64,000 bases of DNA, taken from NCBI GenBank assembly GCA_003550305.1, contig QKYT01000224.1:93609-157608 (forward strand), written 5' to 3'. The notes beneath the pieces are model-generated. The model saw only the letters and a program-made list of their open reading frames with translations. It made no database searches and was not told where the DNA came from. Positions 61,073 to 64,000 of this stretch are shown piece by piece. The DNA is from Glomus cerebriforme. Lineage: Eukaryota > Glomeromycota > Glomeromycetes > Glomerales > Glomeraceae. Made by a program: the position numbers and the translations under genes. The number at the start of each line of letters is the position of its first letter. Within the stretch, counting starts at the first letter, position 1.

Positions 61073-61504
61073 TAATATAATTTATATAAATATCATTCAA
61101 GTCAAAACTAACTGAAATTAAATAAATCTAATAGAAAATCTGATACTATGATTGTATTTTGATTTTATATTCTAAATTTATTCTTATGTAATGCATCTTG
61201 TGATTTGTCAAGTTATTCAATATTAACAGTTAATAATATTAATTTGTTCGAGAAAGACTGAGGTAGGTTAATAAGCTATTTTCCAATAACCAATTATTCC
61301 ACTTAGCAGATAAACTACCCTATATTCAATAGGAATTGTTTTATTTGTTTCGATTGTCGTATTTGCTTTAGGATTCGTAATGATTACTTCATCTAATAAT
61401 ATAAATGATAGAGATATAATAATAAAAAAAAGTTATTTATTTTCAATAAATTAGTTCTAAATATATATATAATTTTTATGGTCAAAGTTCTCTATTTTCA
61501 TCAA
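61073..61504. other. Intergenic, QTRT2 3' flank
   Basis: AT-rich; no gene seen. Confidence 0.4.
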
Positions 61505-62280
61505 CTACTTTTTTGGAGGAATTTCAGTCTGAGCTTGTTCATTAGTTTGAAGTTGGACTAATTTTTCTTCTAGCTGACTGATGTAATTATTAAGTTTATT
61601 AGCTGTAGTCAGAAAAGTTTGTTTTTCGTAACCAGTTGTTTTTCTAGTTGCTCTTTTTCACTTAATATTTTTTTAGTTATTTTCTCTTGGTCAGTTAATT
61701 TTTCTTCCAATCTACTAATTCGACTAATTAAGAAATCATGGTCTTTTCGCCAAGTAGGAGAATCGTTTTGATAATTAGCAAGAGTTCCAAAAATATCTTT
61801 TCTTTTGCCGCATTCAATCGTTTCCAAAGTGGCTGGTAAAAACTCCCAACCTCCTTTAATGTTCCAACTATTAGTCATATACAACTTCTTCAAATGAGTT
61901 TTTGCTAATGGTTTCAAAGAACCATAAAAATCACAACTATCTAAACATATATGTTCTAACTCTTTTAAATGGAAAAAAGTATTTAAATCTTGTTTAATGT
62001 TTAATCCACTAACACTAATATGTTTTATTTTAGGGTTGTTGCTTAAATCTAAACTAGTCAACGGATTCCCTCCAATGTCTAATAATACTAAATCAAGGCA
62101 ATTAGTTAAGTCCAAAGAAGTTATTTTATGATAAGGAACAATTAATCTTTTTAATTTTTTAAATTCTCTTAAATTTAAACTTCCTTCTAATTTTTCTTTT
62201 TCTGGGGTAAATCCATAAAGGTCTATTTCTTCTCGATTAAGAGAGAAAGTATTTTCAATATATTCTTGTGCTTTTACCAT
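61505..62280 (-). pseudogene. Bacterial-style LRR coiled-coil gene with frameshift
   Basis: Intronless frame from ATG at 62280. After an N-terminal helix (MVKAQEYIENTFSLNREEID) come about six leucine-rich repeats (LEGSLNLREFKKLKRLIV, ITSLDLTNCLDLVLLDIGGN, LTSLDLSNNPKIKHISVSG), then EFLPATLETIECGKR and a C-terminal coiled coil (ISRLEEKLTDQEKITKKILS). The frame hits TGA at 61609, but one base out of step it continues LTTANKLNNYISQLEEKLVQ and ends at 61505, so a one-base slip in the A-run near 61622 probably broke it. The layout (MVKAQEYI, LRR, LPxxLE-C, coiled coil) is what I recall from Mollicutes-related endobacteria of arbuscular mycorrhizal fungi, suggesting horizontal transfer. No introns, unlike most neighbours. 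Confidence 0.65.
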
Positions 62281-63516
62281 AATGAATTATACGTTCTTAA
62301 AGTTTTAACGTGATCATCAGCTGAAGTTTATTCCTTGCAATATTGATTCCACCGGAATATGGAAACAATAGTTCAACTGATGACCTGAAAATGATTATTT
62401 TATAGTAATTTGTTATTGATTTTTGTTTAGCATACATTTAAAGTTTTTAAAATTTAACTCTCCATCCACCAAAGTTTGAAGCTAAAATTTTCAAAGAAAA
62501 TAAATTTAAGGGATTTTACTTCTGATAATCTATGTCAATCGCAAATGACATTTAATTTGAGTGAAATTCACATTTTAAACAGAGATAAATGTAAAATTAA
62601 TTAATTAATTTAAAGAATGATAAAATTTTCATATTTTTCTAATTTTATAGTTTATTATAATAAAAAAAAATTTTAAAACTAATACAAAACTTGACAAATT
62701 TTATTATAAAATAAGCATTGAATGAATGTAAAAAGCAGCAATTCGTGAGAAATGGAAAGATCTACATTAGTGATTGGTGAGGCAATTTTATAATTAAATT
62801 TATTAGTACCCATAATCTGGAGCCATCAGGCAAATATTGGCATATTTTGATAATTGTTTTAGACCTTTAAAATAATAGATTAATTTATGACTTTCTGGCT
62901 ACCTTTCATAAAAAAATCATAAGAATATCTTTGAAATTGCAAATTCTAAATGAGGACTAAAATTACGCAATTAGATATTTTTATTAAATTTTACTATTAA
63001 AATTGATGGTTGGGGATTATGAATATGGTAGAGTAATAAGGTATGCTATATTTTTTTGCCCATTTTTTTGCAATTAATGTTAGCCAAATTATTTGTAATA
63101 CTAATTAAAATTATCATAATGCAGGTCAGAGATGCTTTGCTTAATTCAGTAACATATAGATTATAGCTAAAATGTTTGCTAATCACTAATATTAATCTTT
63201 TCATTTTTCATGAATTGCGAATTAATTATTATATTATATTTTAATTTTTTTTTTGAAATCAGCTGTATACAGTTTTGTAATGGTGATGCAATCCATCTAT
63301 CTACCACTTGTAGAGGTATGCTCCAGTAAAATCCGTTCAATCTGTCATCCGTTTTTGAACGGATTGGATAATCCAGATTAAGGAATGAACAGATTTCAGA
63401 TAATTCAGATGAATCCATTGGATAACACCAGATTGATTAGATATTACACAGATAACCAGATTGACCGGATTGATCAGATAATCTGGTCAAATCTGGTATT
63501 TTTTTTGTTTTTTTTT
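62281..63516. other. AT-rich flank of the LRR gene
   Basis: An imperfect inverted repeat TCATCAGCTGAA ... TTCAACTGATGA (about 62314-62383) lies 30-100 bp upstream of the LRR start. 63330-63500 is a GGATT/AATCC/CAGAT-word-rich low-complexity stretch resembling the interior of the 9280-9531 MITE; TAGAG at 63311 might be a left hAT end but no right end is visible. No gene seen. Confidence 0.4.
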
Positions 63517-64000
63517 TGTAGGGATGGAAGTTCCTGGAGGTGTTTTTTTATTTTAATACACAAGAATGTTTATTAACGTTCTTTTTTATTCTTTTTTGTA
63601 GAAATGAACTCTTTGGCTCAGCTCCTGGAGGTAAATGGGGTAAAAAGGGAGGTAGGGTGACATTTTTTTATTTTATTATACAAGAACGTTTATTAACGTT
63701 CTTTTTTATTAATTTTTGTATGAACGAACACTTCAGCTTGGCTCCTGAAGGTAATTGAAGGAGAGGGGTATTAAATTTTAATACAAGAACGTTACTAACA
63801 TTTTTTTTTTTCTTTTTTGTAGGAATGAACTCTTCGGCTCAGCTCCTAGAGGTAATTGAAGGGGAGGGGTATTAAATTTTAATACAAGAACATTGTTAAT
63901 GTTCTTTTTTTTCTTTTTTTGTAGGAACGAACACTTCAGCTCAGCTTCTAGAGGTAATTGAAGAGAAGGGTATTAAATTTTAATACAAGAACGTTGCTAA
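63517..64000 (+). repeat. Exon-like tandem array (5 units, runs off window)
   Basis: TTTTTGTAG-type motifs start units at 63517, 63597, 63717, 63818 and 63920 (spacing 80, 120, 101, 102). Each is followed by a 19-30-nt GAAYGAACWCTTCRGCTCAG core ending in GAG|GTAATT or GAG|GTAAAT, that is a polypyrimidine-GTAG 3' splice-like site, mini-exon and 5' splice-like site. Between cores sits an inverted repeat AAGAACGTT/AACGTTCTT. The short open frames at 63385-63758 are by-products. Confidence 0.8.

Noticed and set aside
63303..63500. Third hAT MITE with left end TAGAG at 63311
   Set aside because: No matching right end or 8-bp duplication found before the tandem array.

Overview
The window looks like fungal nuclear DNA. 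It is strongly AT-rich, its genes carry many short (about 60-100 nt) phase-consistent spliceosomal introns, the intergenic DNA is full of decayed transposons and satellites, and the gene content is that of a fungus (BRO1, SIP5, PFS2, MTC1, RPA43, QTRT2, MCR1-type reductase). The transposon families (Plavaka with an N-terminal C2H2 finger, pogo/CENP-B type), a Mollicutes-endobacterium-like LRR gene and degenerate multicopy genes point to an arbuscular mycorrhizal fungus close to Rhizophagus. That identification is inference from recalled family resemblance, not a database result.

Layout. 1-11600: the 5' part of a mitochondrial carrier gene, then repeat-rich DNA. This holds a dead pogo transposase, a 103-bp satellite, a stop-ridden multicopy gene, a 134-bp array, and a Plavaka transposase whose 3' two-thirds is inverted and which carries two hAT-type MITEs. 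11604-14432: a double-PH-domain protein (4 exons, minus). 16617-18687: a small uncertain 3-exon gene (minus) and a 5-exon coiled-coil gene (plus). 18700-26400: gene-free repeat DNA with a degenerate primase-like fragment, a second array related to the 103-bp satellite, and a 1.35-kb hAT-like non-autonomous element with a perfect 8-bp target duplication. 26510-61072: a dense run of housekeeping genes: RPA43, SIP5, DNA polymerase delta (28 exons), BRO1/ALIX, a large disordered fungal protein, a GDSL-lipase-like pseudoenzyme, an intronless 510-aa protein, PFS2/WDR33, MTC1, a coiled-coil protein, cytochrome b5 reductase and QTRT2. 61505-62280: a frameshifted bacterial-style LRR gene. 63517-64000: the start of an exon-like tandem array running off the window.

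There are no operons; neighbours are functionally unrelated housekeeping genes. Two divergent pairs share short promoters (50911-51205 and 57837-58011). The polymerase gene has an MluI-cell-cycle-box-like ACGCGT just upstream of its start and another in intron 1, fitting G1/S control.

The most notable observations are two U12-type AT-AC introns in the polymerase delta gene (reading frame and branch-site consensus both agree), GC-AG introns with identical GCATGT donors in two genes, a GDSL family member that has lost both its Ser and its His, and a nest of hAT-like elements recognisable by TIRs and 8-bp target duplications. There are three notable assembly defects: N runs at 14498-14683 and 40549-40726 (the latter breaks the BRO1 frame) and a single N at 11945.
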